Part shown: piece by piece, positions 27,281 through 35,927 of the stretch | Layout of the letters: each line of letters opens with the position of its first letter | Numbering within the stretch: the stretch's first letter is position 1 | From: Actinomycetota bacterium | GTDB taxonomy: Bacteria; Actinomycetota; Thermoleophilia; BMS3ABIN01 | Reading direction: 5' to 3' | DNA length: 64,000 nt | NCBI GenBank assembly: GCA_016235065.1 | Contig: JACRMB010000003.1 | Location: 1-64,000, forward strand | The notes under the pieces: generated by a model | The model's input: only the letters and a program-made list of their open reading frames with translations | What the model was told of the DNA's origin: nothing | Databases searched by the model: none | Made by a program: the position numbers and the translations under genes

Positions 27281-28855
27281 TTGCCAGAGCAATCCGACAA
27301 AGGGCCGAGAGAGAACTCACCGGTGCCGCAGGACACTGGTGATAATCCGTGGTTCAATCCCGCCTTCTTCTTTCTTCTGGGAGCAATCGCCCTGATCGCC
27401 TATTGGGCGGCTCTCGACAACACCCTCCTTTGCGACGATTATTACCTGCTCGGGCGGGACCGCCTGCACATGTTCGGCGGCGGCGGTCTGGGCGACCTCT
27501 CCAGCCTGCGCTGGATATTCTATGCCGAGTATCCCGTCCATCTCAGGCCAGTCGTCCTTTCGGCCTGGTTGCTGATCTCCCATTTTTTTGGTGTCGAGCC
27601 CTGGCCGACCCATCTGATGAACATATTCCTTCACGCCGCTACCGCCTGGCTGCTTTTCTGGCTGCTGACCAGGCTCAGGGCAGGGCGGCTCGCGGCAGCC
27701 CTGCCCGCATTGCTGTTCGCTCTCACGCCCATCGCCCCCGAGGCAGTCACCTGGTCCAGCGGGGACGTGGACCTCTTCCCGCTGTTCTTCCTGCTGCTGG
27801 GCCTGGGGTCTTACGCCGTCTTCATGGAAAGCGGCAGGCGGCTCTGGTACGGGGCCTCGCTGCTGGCGATGGCGTTGGCGCTGCTCAGCAAGGAGATGGC
27901 GATGACCATGGTTGTCATGATCCCGGCCATGGAACTGATGTTCGGCAACGTGATCAGGAGGGCTGCGCCTGGCTCAGGGCCTGGGGATGGCCGCCGCAGG
28001 CCACTCCGGCAGGCCGCGATCCGAATCGCTCCTTTTCTGGTCCTGTTCGCCGGTTACCTGGCGCTGCGCCGGGCCATCCTGGGAACCCTGGTGCAGGGCA
28101 GCCAGCTCCCCTCGATAGAGGGCGGATTCGCCAATAATCCCCTGTTCACGATCACGGTCCTGCTCGCGCCATTCAGCAACATATATTTTTCTGCCGGCTT
28201 CATCGCCACCGCTGGCGTATATACCCTGCTGTTGCTGATAGTGTCCCTGGCGCAGGTGGTCAGCGGCTGGTCGACCGCAGATCTGGCCAGGAGGCGCCTG
28301 TGGCTGTTTCTCCTGATGGTGTTCGTCGTGTCCCTCGGGCCGGTCAGCTCATATCTGATCGGCGGTCTCAACCCGGATCTGACCAGGAGCCACTTCCTCT
28401 ATATGGCGACCGCATTCCTGCTATCCCTGCTCGCCGTGGGGCTGCTCGATTTTGGCTGGCGTGGGAAAAGGCGGCCGCTGGCGGGGGCTATCGCTCTCGT
28501 GCTCCTGCTTCCCGTGTATTTCTGGGGCCTGCAGACGAACAATCGTTACTGGGAGGATGCCGCCATGGTCGAAAGCGTGATCCTCGACGAGATGGTCAGG
28601 ATCTTGCCGGAGCCTCCGGAGAACGCCCGCATCTATCTGGTGCTCGAAGGCGAGACCCAGGCAGCGCGCATCTACTGGTGCAAGCCGATGCTGCAGACCG
28701 CGGTGCGTTCGAACTACAACCGGTATGACATCAAGGTGGTGCAGGAAGGCAAGTCTGACAGGATCGAGGATGTCGGCGACACCAGGGACGGCTATCTCTT
28801 CATCTACGACGAAAGCATCAACGAATTGCGGCTCGAACATCCTCCGCAGGTCTGA
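27281..28855 (+). CDS. GT-C-like polytopic membrane protein
   Basis: 524 residues with about ten membrane helices. A conserved acidic loop, TLLCDDYYLL, follows the first helix, and then HLRPVV and WPTHLMNIFLHAATAWLL, a layout seen in GT-C mannosyltransferase-like and TMTC-like proteins. The C-terminal 110 residues are soluble. It starts with TTG; no ATG is suitably placed. It is probably involved in envelope glycan or glycoprotein assembly, with sugar and acceptor unknown. Confidence 0.65.
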   Translation: MPEQSDKGPRENSPVPQDTGDNPWFNPAFFFLLGAIALIAYWAALDNTLLCDDYYLLGRDRLHMFGGGGLGDLSSLRWIFYAEYPVHLRPVVLSAWLLISHFFGVEPWPTHLMNIFLHAATAWLLFWLLTRLRAGRLAAALPALLFALTPIAPEAVTWSSGDVDLFPLFFLLLGLGSYAVFMESGRRLWYGASLLAMALALLSKEMAMTMVVMIPAMELMFGNVIRRAAPGSGPGDGRRRPLRQAAIRIAPFLVLFAGYLALRRAILGTLVQGSQLPSIEGGFANNPLFTITVLLAPFSNIYFSAGFIATAGVYTLLLLIVSLAQVVSGWSTADLARRRLWLFLLMVFVVSLGPVSSYLIGGLNPDLTRSHFLYMATAFLLSLLAVGLLDFGWRGKRRPLAGAIALVLLLPVYFWGLQTNNRYWEDAAMVESVILDEMVRILPEPPENARIYLVLEGETQAARIYWCKPMLQTAVRSNYNRYDIKVVQEGKSDRIEDVGDTRDGYLFIYDESINELRLEHPPQV

Positions 28856-28929
28856 CCGGAGCCGGAGCCGCCGTTGACCATGTCTTGCCCGCCTTCAAAG
28901 CAGACGAGCGGTTCCCTTCGCTCCAGTGA

Positions 28930-29436
28930 TCAGCAGCTGCGGATACGCCTGACTTCTTCGGCCACCAGTTCGCGCACGCGGCCGACGACGGCGGCTACGG
29001 GAGGGCTCAGCTCACGGTCCCGCGGAACCACGCTGGCAACCTGGACCGCCAGGACGATCACTTCCGGATCTGCCCCCTTGAGGCGCGCTGTCGTTATCAG
29101 GTGGGGTACACCCATGCCGTGGATGTTGTTGGTGCGCAGGCTCATCACTCCAGCTTCGTCCGGGTCGAAGCGGAAGATGGCGCCCGGCTCTGTATCCGCT
29201 GCCATGGCGTCGATCACGATGACCGCATCTGACTCCAGGAAATATTTCAGGAGGGCCATGCCGGCGGTATCGCCGGTGACTACCTTGACGTTGGGACCAA
29301 GTGCGGAGGCCTCCAGGTCTTCGACGACGAAGATGCCGAAACCGTCGTCACCCATGAGGGTGTTGCCCACGCCGAGTATGGTAATAGAGGGGGCGCGGGC
29401 GCCTTCGGCGCCCGCGCCCCCATCGAGTTCATTCAT
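28930..29436 (-). CDS. [NiFe] hydrogenase maturation endopeptidase (HyaD/HycI family)
   Basis: 168 residues. GVGNTLMGDDGFG with the nickel-ligand Asp/Glu region, VIDAMAAD and HGMGVPHLI are the signatures of the peptidases that clip the C-terminus of the large subunit after Ni insertion. The target is available in the same operon: the recoded large subunit carries a 15-residue extension after its L2 His. The ATG at 29436 is preferred to a TTG at 29445. It is the last gene of the uptake hydrogenase operon. Confidence 0.9.
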   Translation of the reverse strand: MNELDGGAGAEGARAPSITILGVGNTLMGDDGFGIFVVEDLEASALGPNVKVVTGDTAGMALLKYFLESDAVIVIDAMAADTEPGAIFRFDPDEAGVMSLRTNNIHGMGVPHLITTARLKGADPEVIVLAVQVASVVPRDRELSPPVAAVVGRVRELVAEEVRRIRSC

Positions 29437-29474
29437 GTCCGGCAATCATCTATCCAAGTCCGGCATTCATCAGG

Positions 29475-30125
29475 CTACGTGCGCTTTGGCGGCGCGTTCT
29501 TCCCCTCTTTCCAGGCGAACATGAGAGGCAGCTCTCTTGCTACCTCAGCGACGACCAGATAGAGGTGGATGCCGGCAGTGATGATGAAGGCCCACATGAG
29601 CAGATAGTGATAACTGCGCATGGCCGCAAGTCCGCCGGCCCAATACGTAAGCGGCTCAAAGAAAGACCGCGTCGGTCCCCAGAGGCATAGCCCCGTGAGA
29701 GTCGTCAACGGAATCAGTATGAATAGCCAGAACAGGTAAGTGCCTTTCTGCAGCGGGTTGAATTTGTAGACCGATGGATACGTCTTGCGAAGGAACAGGT
29801 AATACTTCAGCGTGTCCCTGAAGTTACCCTCGCCTTTATGCCTGATAGGGCTGAACCAGTGAAAATCGCGTATCTTGTCGCGTCTGCCGGGAGGCGCCGA
29901 GCCGGCGCCAAAGAACGACCAGTAGACCCTGATGACCGTAGTGAACACGAAGGTCCACATGGCGATCTGGTGGATGACCTCGGCATACCCCATGAAGCCG
30001 CCGAAGAAGGGGCTGCGGATATAGAATCCGGTGAATATCAGCAGCAACAGCGAGATCATGTGAACGGCATGCATGACGATCGCCGGCAGCGGATGTTCTT
30101 CTCTTGTTGGTGGTAGATGACCCAT
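29475..30125 (-). CDS. Ni/Fe-hydrogenase b-type cytochrome subunit
   Basis: About 216 residues with four membrane helices (HyaC/HydC-like). Candidate heme-b His residues are in HAVHMISLLLL, EVIHQIAMWTF, RSYHYLLMW and TAGIHLYL. It should anchor the hydrogenase dimer and pass electrons to quinone. The ATG at 30125 is 10 bases after the true TAG stop of the large subunit. A longer TTG frame to 30179 would overlap the recoded end of that gene and is rejected. Confidence 0.9.
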   Translation of the reverse strand: MGHLPPTREEHPLPAIVMHAVHMISLLLLIFTGFYIRSPFFGGFMGYAEVIHQIAMWTFVFTTVIRVYWSFFGAGSAPPGRRDKIRDFHWFSPIRHKGEGNFRDTLKYYLFLRKTYPSVYKFNPLQKGTYLFWLFILIPLTTLTGLCLWGPTRSFFEPLTYWAGGLAAMRSYHYLLMWAFIITAGIHLYLVVAEVARELPLMFAWKEGKNAPPKRT

Positions 30126-30135
30126 AAGCGTTCGC

Positions 30136-31764
30136 CTACCTAACCTGGAATTCGAGGACTTTATTGGTTTTCGGTTCAATCACGTGAACCGCGCAAGCCA
30201 TTCATGGATCGAATGTGTGCACGGTTCGTAATATCTCCAGAGGTTTCTCCGGATCGAGCACCGGCGTTCCGACCAGGGCCTCTTCTACCGGACCCCTGAC
30301 GCCCTTGTCGTCACGCGGCGAGAGGTTCCAGTTCGACGGCGGCACCGCCGCATAGGTATCTACCTTGTTGTCGCTCAGCTTGGTGTAATGGGCAAGCGCG
30401 CCGCGGGGTGCGTCCCAGCCGCTCTGGCCGGTGCCAGTCTGGGAGAAATCCAGCTCCTGGTAGACAGTCGTCTCGCCCTTGCCGATATTGGCGAGCAGTT
30501 CATCGGCCCAGCGAAGGGCGTTGTCGGAGTTGATCTTGGCCTTGATCACACGAGCGGCGACGCGGCCGAGGTTGGATAGCAGCACTGTCGGATCTCCCGC
30601 GTGGCCGACCGCCGCCAGGGTGTCGTCGACCAGCTTCTTGGCCTCGGGCCTCCCGGCCAGGTAAGAAATGAGCACCTGGGCGAGCGGGCCGACTTCCATC
30701 GGCCGGTCTTCCTTGCCGTAACGTACCGCCTGGGTCCAGTCGTACTTGCCCTGCGGGAATGCCTCGCCCTCGATGGGCGGCATCTTGGTGAAATCGATCG
30801 GCTCCTGACCGACGTTGAGCGGATGCTTGCCGGCTCCGACTCCATCGCCGAACCAGGAATATTTCGTATACTGTCGGGGCTCGTCGAGGCTGACTTTTTG
30901 CAGTTCGAGCTTGCCGTCGAAGATGCCGCCGCGTGGGAACAACCGGTCGTAGGGATCCTGGCTCTTCTCGTCCAGGACACCCCAGCTGAGGAAATTCCCC
31001 ACGCCCTTGCCGTAGCCTGCAAGGTCAAGATAATAAGGAGCGATAGCCAGCAGGTCCGGAAGCATGACGGTGTCGATGAAGTCCTTGACGACGGACATCT
31101 GGGATACGTAGAACTCGATATCCTCGATGCTCGGCATCTGGGTGACGCCGCCGGGCACGTAGTTGTTGATCATTGGGTAACGGCCGCCCAGCATGGCGCT
31201 GGCGTCACAGGCCTTCTGCTGGATATCCAGCGCCTGCAGGTAATGGGCTGTGACCTCGAGGTCCAGTTCCGCCGGCAGTTTGTATCCCGGATGGTCCCAG
31301 TACATATTGGCGAACGGTCCCAGCTGGCCGGAGTCGACGACGGCCTTGACCTGATCCTGAACCGCCTTGAGGCCCGGCGTCGACGCCTTGGCGTTAAGCG
31401 TGTTCGGCACGTTCACATAGTCGAAACCATTCAGATGATAGAACCAGAGGATGTGGTCGTAGCCGAGCTGCGCCGCTTCCATCATGTTGCGCACGAGCCG
31501 GGCGCTGTCGGATACCTTTTCCATCCCGAGAGCTGTTTCTACCGCCCTTACCGAGTTGAACGCATGGGGAGTCGGGCAGACTCCGCAGATGCGCTGGGCG
31601 AACTGCCAGATGCCCTGTGGATCGCGGCCCTTCATGAAGATCTCGAAGCCGCGGAACATGGTCGCAGTGTTCCAGGCGTCCTTCACCACCCCGTTCTCCA
31701 CCTCACAGGTTATCCGCAGGTGGCCTTCTATGCGGGTGATCGGATCGATGACTACCTTGGTCAT
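30136..31764 (-). CDS. [NiFeSe] uptake hydrogenase large subunit, selenoprotein (Sec521)
   Basis: The large subunit of a membrane-bound hydrogenase. L1 is RICGVCPT (C60, C63). The frame reaches a TGA at 30204-30202 just after VHTFDP. Reading it as Sec gives DPU-MACAVH (Sec521, C524, H527), the complete L2 Ni-site motif, followed by a 15-residue tail VIEPKTNKVLEFQVR and TAG. That tail is the type removed by the maturation protease encoded in the operon. Without recoding the protein would lack half its Ni ligands. Length is 542 residues. A perfect hairpin follows the TGA. Strong GGAGG upstream; the ATG overlaps the small-subunit stop by 4 nt. Confidence 0.95.
30172..30191 (-). promoter_or_regulatory. 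SECIS hairpin in the [NiFeSe] hydrogenase gene
   Basis: Ten bases after the UGA-Sec codon the mRNA has a perfect 7-bp stem, CGGUUCA/UGAACCG, with a 6-nt CGUGAU loop that has G as its second base. Distance, small apical loop and G near the loop start agree with bacterial SECIS elements read by SelB. Confidence 0.75.
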
Positions 31765-32879
31765 CGCTTACCTCCTTCATCAGAGCCTTCGTCTTCCATG
31801 CCTTCCACCGGAGCTCCCTTGAATAGACGGCCTGTGGCAGCCTGGCCGATAAAGTGTGCGCCGATGCCAACCGCGGTAATGGCACCGAGGCCGACGCCGA
31901 GCTGGGTCGGGGTAATATCGCCTGGCAACTTGACGCCTGGCGCTTTCTCATAGAACGGTGACTGTGTATCCCAGAAGTCCGGCTCACTGCAGCCGATGCA
32001 GGGGCCGCCGGCCATAACCGGCCAGCTGATGTCGCCATTCCAGCGGGTGACGGGACAGGGGGCGTAGGCGACAGGGCCCTTGCAGCCCACCTTGTATAGA
32101 CACCAGCCCTTCTCGGAGCCCGCGTCTCCGAATACTTCCACGAACTCACCGGCGTCGAAATGGCCGCGCCGCTCGCAGTTGTCATGGACCAGCTGGCCGA
32201 ACAGGAACTTCGGCCGGCCCTGGCTGTCCAGTTCCGGCAGCTGCTTTTTGACGAGTGCGTAGAGCAGGATGGCCACGGTGTCGTCGGCGTTGCCGGGGCA
32301 GCGTGGCGAGTTGATCAATTTATCAGGCGTGATGCCCTCAGACTTCAGAAAGTCGGAGACACCCTTTGAACCGGTGGGATTGGGTGCCGCCGCCTGGATG
32401 CCGCCGTAACAGGCGCAGGTGCCGATGGCTATCGTCGCCTTGGACTTCTGGTAGGCATCCTTGCACATCTCCATCGAGGTCATGCCGCCGATCGTGCAGG
32501 CATCAGGAATAGCGGTGGCGATGCCGCCTTCCACAATATAATAGAAATCCTTGGAGTCGACGATATCGTGGAAACTCTTTTTCGCCTGTGAGCCCGCGGG
32601 GGCCATTACTGCTTCATGGTAGTCGAGGGAGATCTGCTTCAGGATCAGGTTGGCGGGGTTGGGCTTGCGCGACTGGAGGAGATTCACCGAGCAGCCGAGG
32701 CATTCCTGGAAGCATGACCAGACGATTGCCGGCCGCTTTGCCAGTTGTTCGAGGGCGTTTGCCACCCTCGGTACCGCCATCGGCCCACTTAGACCGATAG
32801 CGCCGGCGAGGACGCCACAGCTCTTGAGGAAATCTCTTCGCGTCAACCCGGGAAACAGGGACATCTCTTCGTGTTCCAA
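31761..32879 (-). CDS. [NiFe(Se)] uptake hydrogenase small subunit with Tat signal
   Basis: 372 residues. A twin-arginine signal (TRRDFLK, R14-R15, then a hydrophobic stretch) sends the folded dimer across the membrane. C60-x2-C63 (ECLGCS), GTCACYGG and PRCPGN supply the proximal Fe-S cluster. The C-terminal part has more Cys/His for two further clusters and a final membrane helix (near GVGLGAITAVGIGAHF) that would dock on cytochrome b. The TTG at 32879 has GGGAGG upstream; an ATG at 32864 is an alternative. First gene of the operon. Confidence 0.93.
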   Translation of the reverse strand: MEHEEMSLFPGLTRRDFLKSCGVLAGAIGLSGPMAVPRVANALEQLAKRPAIVWSCFQECLGCSVNLLQSRKPNPANLILKQISLDYHEAVMAPAGSQAKKSFHDIVDSKDFYYIVEGGIATAIPDACTIGGMTSMEMCKDAYQKSKATIAIGTCACYGGIQAAAPNPTGSKGVSDFLKSEGITPDKLINSPRCPGNADDTVAILLYALVKKQLPELDSQGRPKFLFGQLVHDNCERRGHFDAGEFVEVFGDAGSEKGWCLYKVGCKGPVAYAPCPVTRWNGDISWPVMAGGPCIGCSEPDFWDTQSPFYEKAPGVKLPGDITPTQLGVGLGAITAVGIGAHFIGQAATGRLFKGAPVEGMEDEGSDEGGKR

Positions 32880-32959
32880 GGCTCCTCGACCTCCCTCTTT
32901 TCGCGCCGCCGGAATCGGCTGGCGGCTATGTTTTTTGCGCTCCTGATGGAGCCGGTAAA

Positions 32960-32988
32960 ACTCTATAACACTAATTCCGCCGTGTCAC
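32960..32988 (-). promoter_or_regulatory. Putative promoter of the [NiFeSe] hydrogenase operon
   Basis: On the minus strand GTGACA (32988-32983) is separated by 17 bases from TAGAGT (32965-32960). The decamer CACTAATTCC (plus-strand reading) occurs twice, at 32969-32978 and 32986-32995, overlapping the promoter; it may be a regulator site. Confidence 0.35.
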
Positions 32989-33059
32989 TAATTCCCCTTC
33001 TCCCCTCCGGGAAAAAGAATGAAACCGAATTCCATCCGGCGGCTTTGTTAACCTGACAG

Positions 33060-33088
33060 GCGACAGCGCGTTCGAGTGGAAGTAGAAT
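33060..33088 (+). promoter_or_regulatory. Putative promoter of the ABC-class ATPase gene
   Basis: GCGACA (33060-33065), a 17-base spacer and TAGAAT (33083-33088) lie 27 bases before the start codon. Only four and five positions match the consensus. Confidence 0.3.
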
Positions 33089-33115
33089 AAACAGGCGATC
33101 ATTATGGAGGCGCAG

Positions 33116-34840
33116 ATGGACCAATCCGGACTGAGACAGAAGCTGCAAAAAATCGATGGCCGTGGTTATAAAGCCTACCGCGAGCTGGCGGGATCGTATG
33201 ACTTTCCCCGATTCACACTCTTCGTCGATTACATCCAGGGAGATCCCTACGCGTCGCCGTCGAGGATGAGGGTGCGTGTGCCCCGTGAAATGGCAGATTT
33301 TGACGAAAGCCTGTTTGACAGCAAAGTCAGGCGGGTGGCGTTTCAGGACTATCTTTCCCGGATCTTCTCGCGTGCCATCCAGAGACTTGTCAAGGGAAAG
33401 CGCGGAACCGGGAAATCGGGCATCATCGGTGTCGACAGCGGCGGCCAGGAGATCCTGGAACGCACGGCTGCAGTCGCAAGCGGCGATCATCTGGAGATCC
33501 GGTTTGTAGCAGGTCTGCCCGCCGATGGCCGCCGGTGCCTTGCTGGCGAGGCCGCCTCGATGTTGCTGGAAGAAGTGCCGCAGCTGGTGGAGGCATCGCT
33601 GTTTGCGGCGGCCGTAGACGAGCAGGAGCTGCAGGCGCATGTGGAGTCTGCGGAGGACCAGGACTGGCTCAGGCGGCAGCTGCCGGAGTCGGGCCTCACG
33701 GCCTTTGTGGCCGACGGTTCCATTCTGCCCCGGGAGAGCGGTGTGAAGGACCTGCCCCTGAATAGCGGAAATGTAGTCGCCTTCGAATCTCCGCCCGAAC
33801 TCCGGGTTGAGATAGACCTGCCTAACTGGGGTCCTGTGACCGGCATGGGGATCCCCGAGGGCGTGACCCTTATCGTCGGCGGCGGCTATCATGGCAAATC
33901 GACGCTGCTGGCCGCCCTGGAGCGCGGAGTCTACAGCCATCTGCCTGGCGACGGCCGCGATCTGGTGGCCTGCCGTGCTGACGCCGTCAAGATCAGGGCG
34001 GAAGACGGCCGGCGGGTGGAAAGGGTCGATATAAGCCCCTTCATCTCCAACCTGCCCTTCTCAGTCGACACCACCACATTCTGTACTGAAAATGCGAGTG
34101 GCAGCACATCCCAGGCCGCCAACATCGTCGAAGCGCTGGAAGCGGGATCGCGGCTGCTCCTGATCGATGAGGACACATCAGCAACCAACTTCATGATCCG
34201 CGACGAACTGATGCAGCAGCTGATTGCCAAGGAAAGGGAACCGATAACGCCCTTCATCGACCAGGTTCGCAATCTTCACCGCGAACATGCTGTATCGACC
34301 ATCATGGTGATGGGTGGCTCGGGAGATTATTTCGAAGTGGCCGACACGGTCATCGCCATGGATGCTTACAGGCCGGGAGTGGTCACGGCGAGGGCGCGAG
34401 AGATCGCCGCCGCCCGCCGCGATCGCAGAAAGCCGGAAGGAGGAGAAAGATTCGGTTCGCTGCGCGGAAGGGTGCCGCTGTCACAGGGAATCAACCCTCG
34501 CCGGGGCGGCAGGGAAAAAGTGGCAGCCAGGGGCCTTGGGACGATAATGTTCGGAAAGCAGACCGTGGACCTGTCCCTTGTTGAACAGATCGTGGACCGC
34601 AGCCAGACCCGCGCCATCGCCGATCTGGTCTGGCATGGACTCAGGCGGGGATATTTCAACGGCGATGACTCGCTGGCCGAGGTTCTGGACCGTATGCTTG
34701 CCGACATCGAGGCTGGCAGCCTCGATGTTATCTCGCCGTATTCACCCGCGGGCTCGCATCCCGGCGATTACGCACTGCCAAGACGTTTCGAGATAGCCGC
34801 GATGCTAAACCGGATGCGAAGTTTCCAGGTTGGGCAATGA
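33116..34840 (+). CDS. predicted ATPase of the ABC class (PF09818-like)
   Basis: About 574 residues. Walker A GGGYHGKSTLL is near residues 255-265, the ABC-like GSTSQAANIVEALEAG signature follows, and Walker B LLLIDEDTSATNFM is near 345-360. No membrane helices are present. The family is widespread, often single-copy, with no established function. The ATG at 33116 is preferred because GGAGG lies 5 bases upstream; an ATG at 33104 overlaps that ribosome-binding site. It is divergent from the hydrogenase operon. Confidence 0.85.
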   Translation: MDQSGLRQKLQKIDGRGYKAYRELAGSYDFPRFTLFVDYIQGDPYASPSRMRVRVPREMADFDESLFDSKVRRVAFQDYLSRIFSRAIQRLVKGKRGTGKSGIIGVDSGGQEILERTAAVASGDHLEIRFVAGLPADGRRCLAGEAASMLLEEVPQLVEASLFAAAVDEQELQAHVESAEDQDWLRRQLPESGLTAFVADGSILPRESGVKDLPLNSGNVVAFESPPELRVEIDLPNWGPVTGMGIPEGVTLIVGGGYHGKSTLLAALERGVYSHLPGDGRDLVACRADAVKIRAEDGRRVERVDISPFISNLPFSVDTTTFCTENASGSTSQAANIVEALEAGSRLLLIDEDTSATNFMIRDELMQQLIAKEREPITPFIDQVRNLHREHAVSTIMVMGGSGDYFEVADTVIAMDAYRPGVVTARAREIAAARRDRRKPEGGERFGSLRGRVPLSQGINPRRGGREKVAARGLGTIMFGKQTVDLSLVEQIVDRSQTRAIADLVWHGLRRGYFNGDDSLAEVLDRMLADIEAGSLDVISPYSPAGSHPGDYALPRRFEIAAMLNRMRSFQVGQ

Positions 34841-34894
34841 AGCTCAAGGCTGGCGGTCCATGGCCGATGCTGGCTGCAACCGTCGCCGCTAAAT

Positions 34895-34964
34895 CGGTAT
34901 ATAACCGGAATAACAATTCCAAATCCGGTACAATATTTGCATATGCAAAAAGCCGATTTGCATA
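34895..34964 (+). promoter_or_regulatory. Cluster of palindromes upstream of the PAPS/APS-reductase-like gene
   Basis: Three inverted repeats lie within 60 bases: CGGT-ATATA-ACCG, GGAAT-AACA-ATTCC and the perfect 14-mer TTTGCATATGCAAA (34936-34949). A further TTTGCATA half-site is at 34957-34964. A TACAAT box (34929-34934) could be a -10 element. The arrangement suggests operators for a regulator. Confidence 0.4.
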
Positions 34965-35012
34965 GGGTGCGCCGGATCGGTTCGGTACAGGCCATCTAAC
35001 ACTGGGGTAATC

Positions 35013-35705
35013 ATGGGTAGTGAAGAAAGCAAGAGCTGGACACTGGAACAGAAGGAAGAAAAGAGCCTGGAAATCATACGCGAGGCGCTTGAGCGCTATC
35101 CCGGCAGGCTGGCCACGACCTTCACCGGCGGCAAGGATTCCCTGGTAGTGCTGCATCTGTTCAAGCGTGCCGGTGACGGTAAGGTGCCCGTACCGGTCCT
35201 GAACCTGGATACGACGGTCAAATTCAAGGAAGCCCTGGATTTTCGTGATCGCATCGCCAACGAATGGGATCTCGATCTAATCATCACCACCAATGAAGCC
35301 GGACTCAAGGAGATAAAGCTGGCCGAGGATCACGAGAAATGCTGTCTGGTGATGAAAGCGACGGCTATTAACATGGCGGTCGACGAGCACGGCTGGAAAG
35401 CGCTCGCGACAGGTGTTCGCTGGGACGAGCAGCCTGCCCGCATCAACGAGGAATATTTTTCCGAACGTCCTGAACATACTCGCGTGCAACCAATCCTGCA
35501 CTTCAGCGAGCTGGATATCTGGGCTTATATCGAAAAATATAAGCTTCCATACTGTGAGCTATATGACCAGGGATACCGGAGCCTCGGTTGTGAACCATGC
35601 ACCCAGAAGAGTGACAAACCGCGTGGCGAAGGCTGGGAGCGCGAAGGCCGCTCCCAGGAAAAGGAAGAGATCATGGGCCAGTTGCGCGAGCTGGGATATT
35701 TCTAG
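35013..35705 (+). CDS. phosphoadenosine/adenosine phosphosulfate reductase-like PP-loop protein
   Basis: 230 residues. The PP-loop is TFTGGKDS (about 36-43). C110-C111 (EKCCLVMK) and C193-x2-C196 (LGCEPCT) match the paired-cysteine pattern of [4Fe-4S] assimilatory APS reductases, and GYRSLGCEPCT is typical of CysH. The classical C-terminal ECGLH is absent. It may reduce APS/PAPS or act in another sulfur or thiolation reaction. Two membrane/secreted proteins follow with 6-base and 3-base gaps, so an operon is likely. Confidence 0.75.
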   Translation: MGSEESKSWTLEQKEEKSLEIIREALERYPGRLATTFTGGKDSLVVLHLFKRAGDGKVPVPVLNLDTTVKFKEALDFRDRIANEWDLDLIITTNEAGLKEIKLAEDHEKCCLVMKATAINMAVDEHGWKALATGVRWDEQPARINEEYFSERPEHTRVQPILHFSELDIWAYIEKYKLPYCELYDQGYRSLGCEPCTQKSDKPRGEGWEREGRSQEKEEIMGQLRELGYF

Positions 35706-35711
35706 GAAGAT

Positions 35712-35924
35712 TTGCCAAAGCCCTTCCTGTATATCATCATTGTCTGGAGTATCGTCTGTGCCTCAGGGCTTGGAGTGTTCCTGTTCCAGGTCTTTGGGCC
35801 TTCGATCGTAATCGAACCAACCTATAGTACTGCCGCTGTCGTGGTCACTGTCGTATTCTGGGTGATCGCCTGGGCGCTGCCCGTCGCCATCCTGGTGATA
35901 CGCGGGCGAAGGCAGAAAGGATAA
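35712..35924 (+). CDS. small two-helix membrane protein
   Basis: 70 residues with two membrane helices (FLYIIIVWSIVCASGLGVFL and VVVTVVFWVIAWALPVAILV) and a basic C-terminus (RGRRQKG). It starts with TTG, 6 bases after the previous stop, with AGGA upstream. No known domain was recognised. It may anchor or regulate a neighbour. Confidence 0.65.
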   Translation: MPKPFLYIIIVWSIVCASGLGVFLFQVFGPSIVIEPTYSTAAVVVTVVFWVIAWALPVAILVIRGRRQKG

Positions 35925-35927
35925 GGA

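Noticed and set aside
27340-27370. GGTTCAATCCC, resembling a tRNA T-loop
   Set aside because: It encodes NPWFNPA of the membrane protein; no acceptor or anticodon stem is nearby.
30126-30179. TTG start at 30179 for the cytochrome b gene
   Set aside because: These codons overlap the recoded end of the hydrogenase large subunit; the ATG at 30125 follows its TAG.
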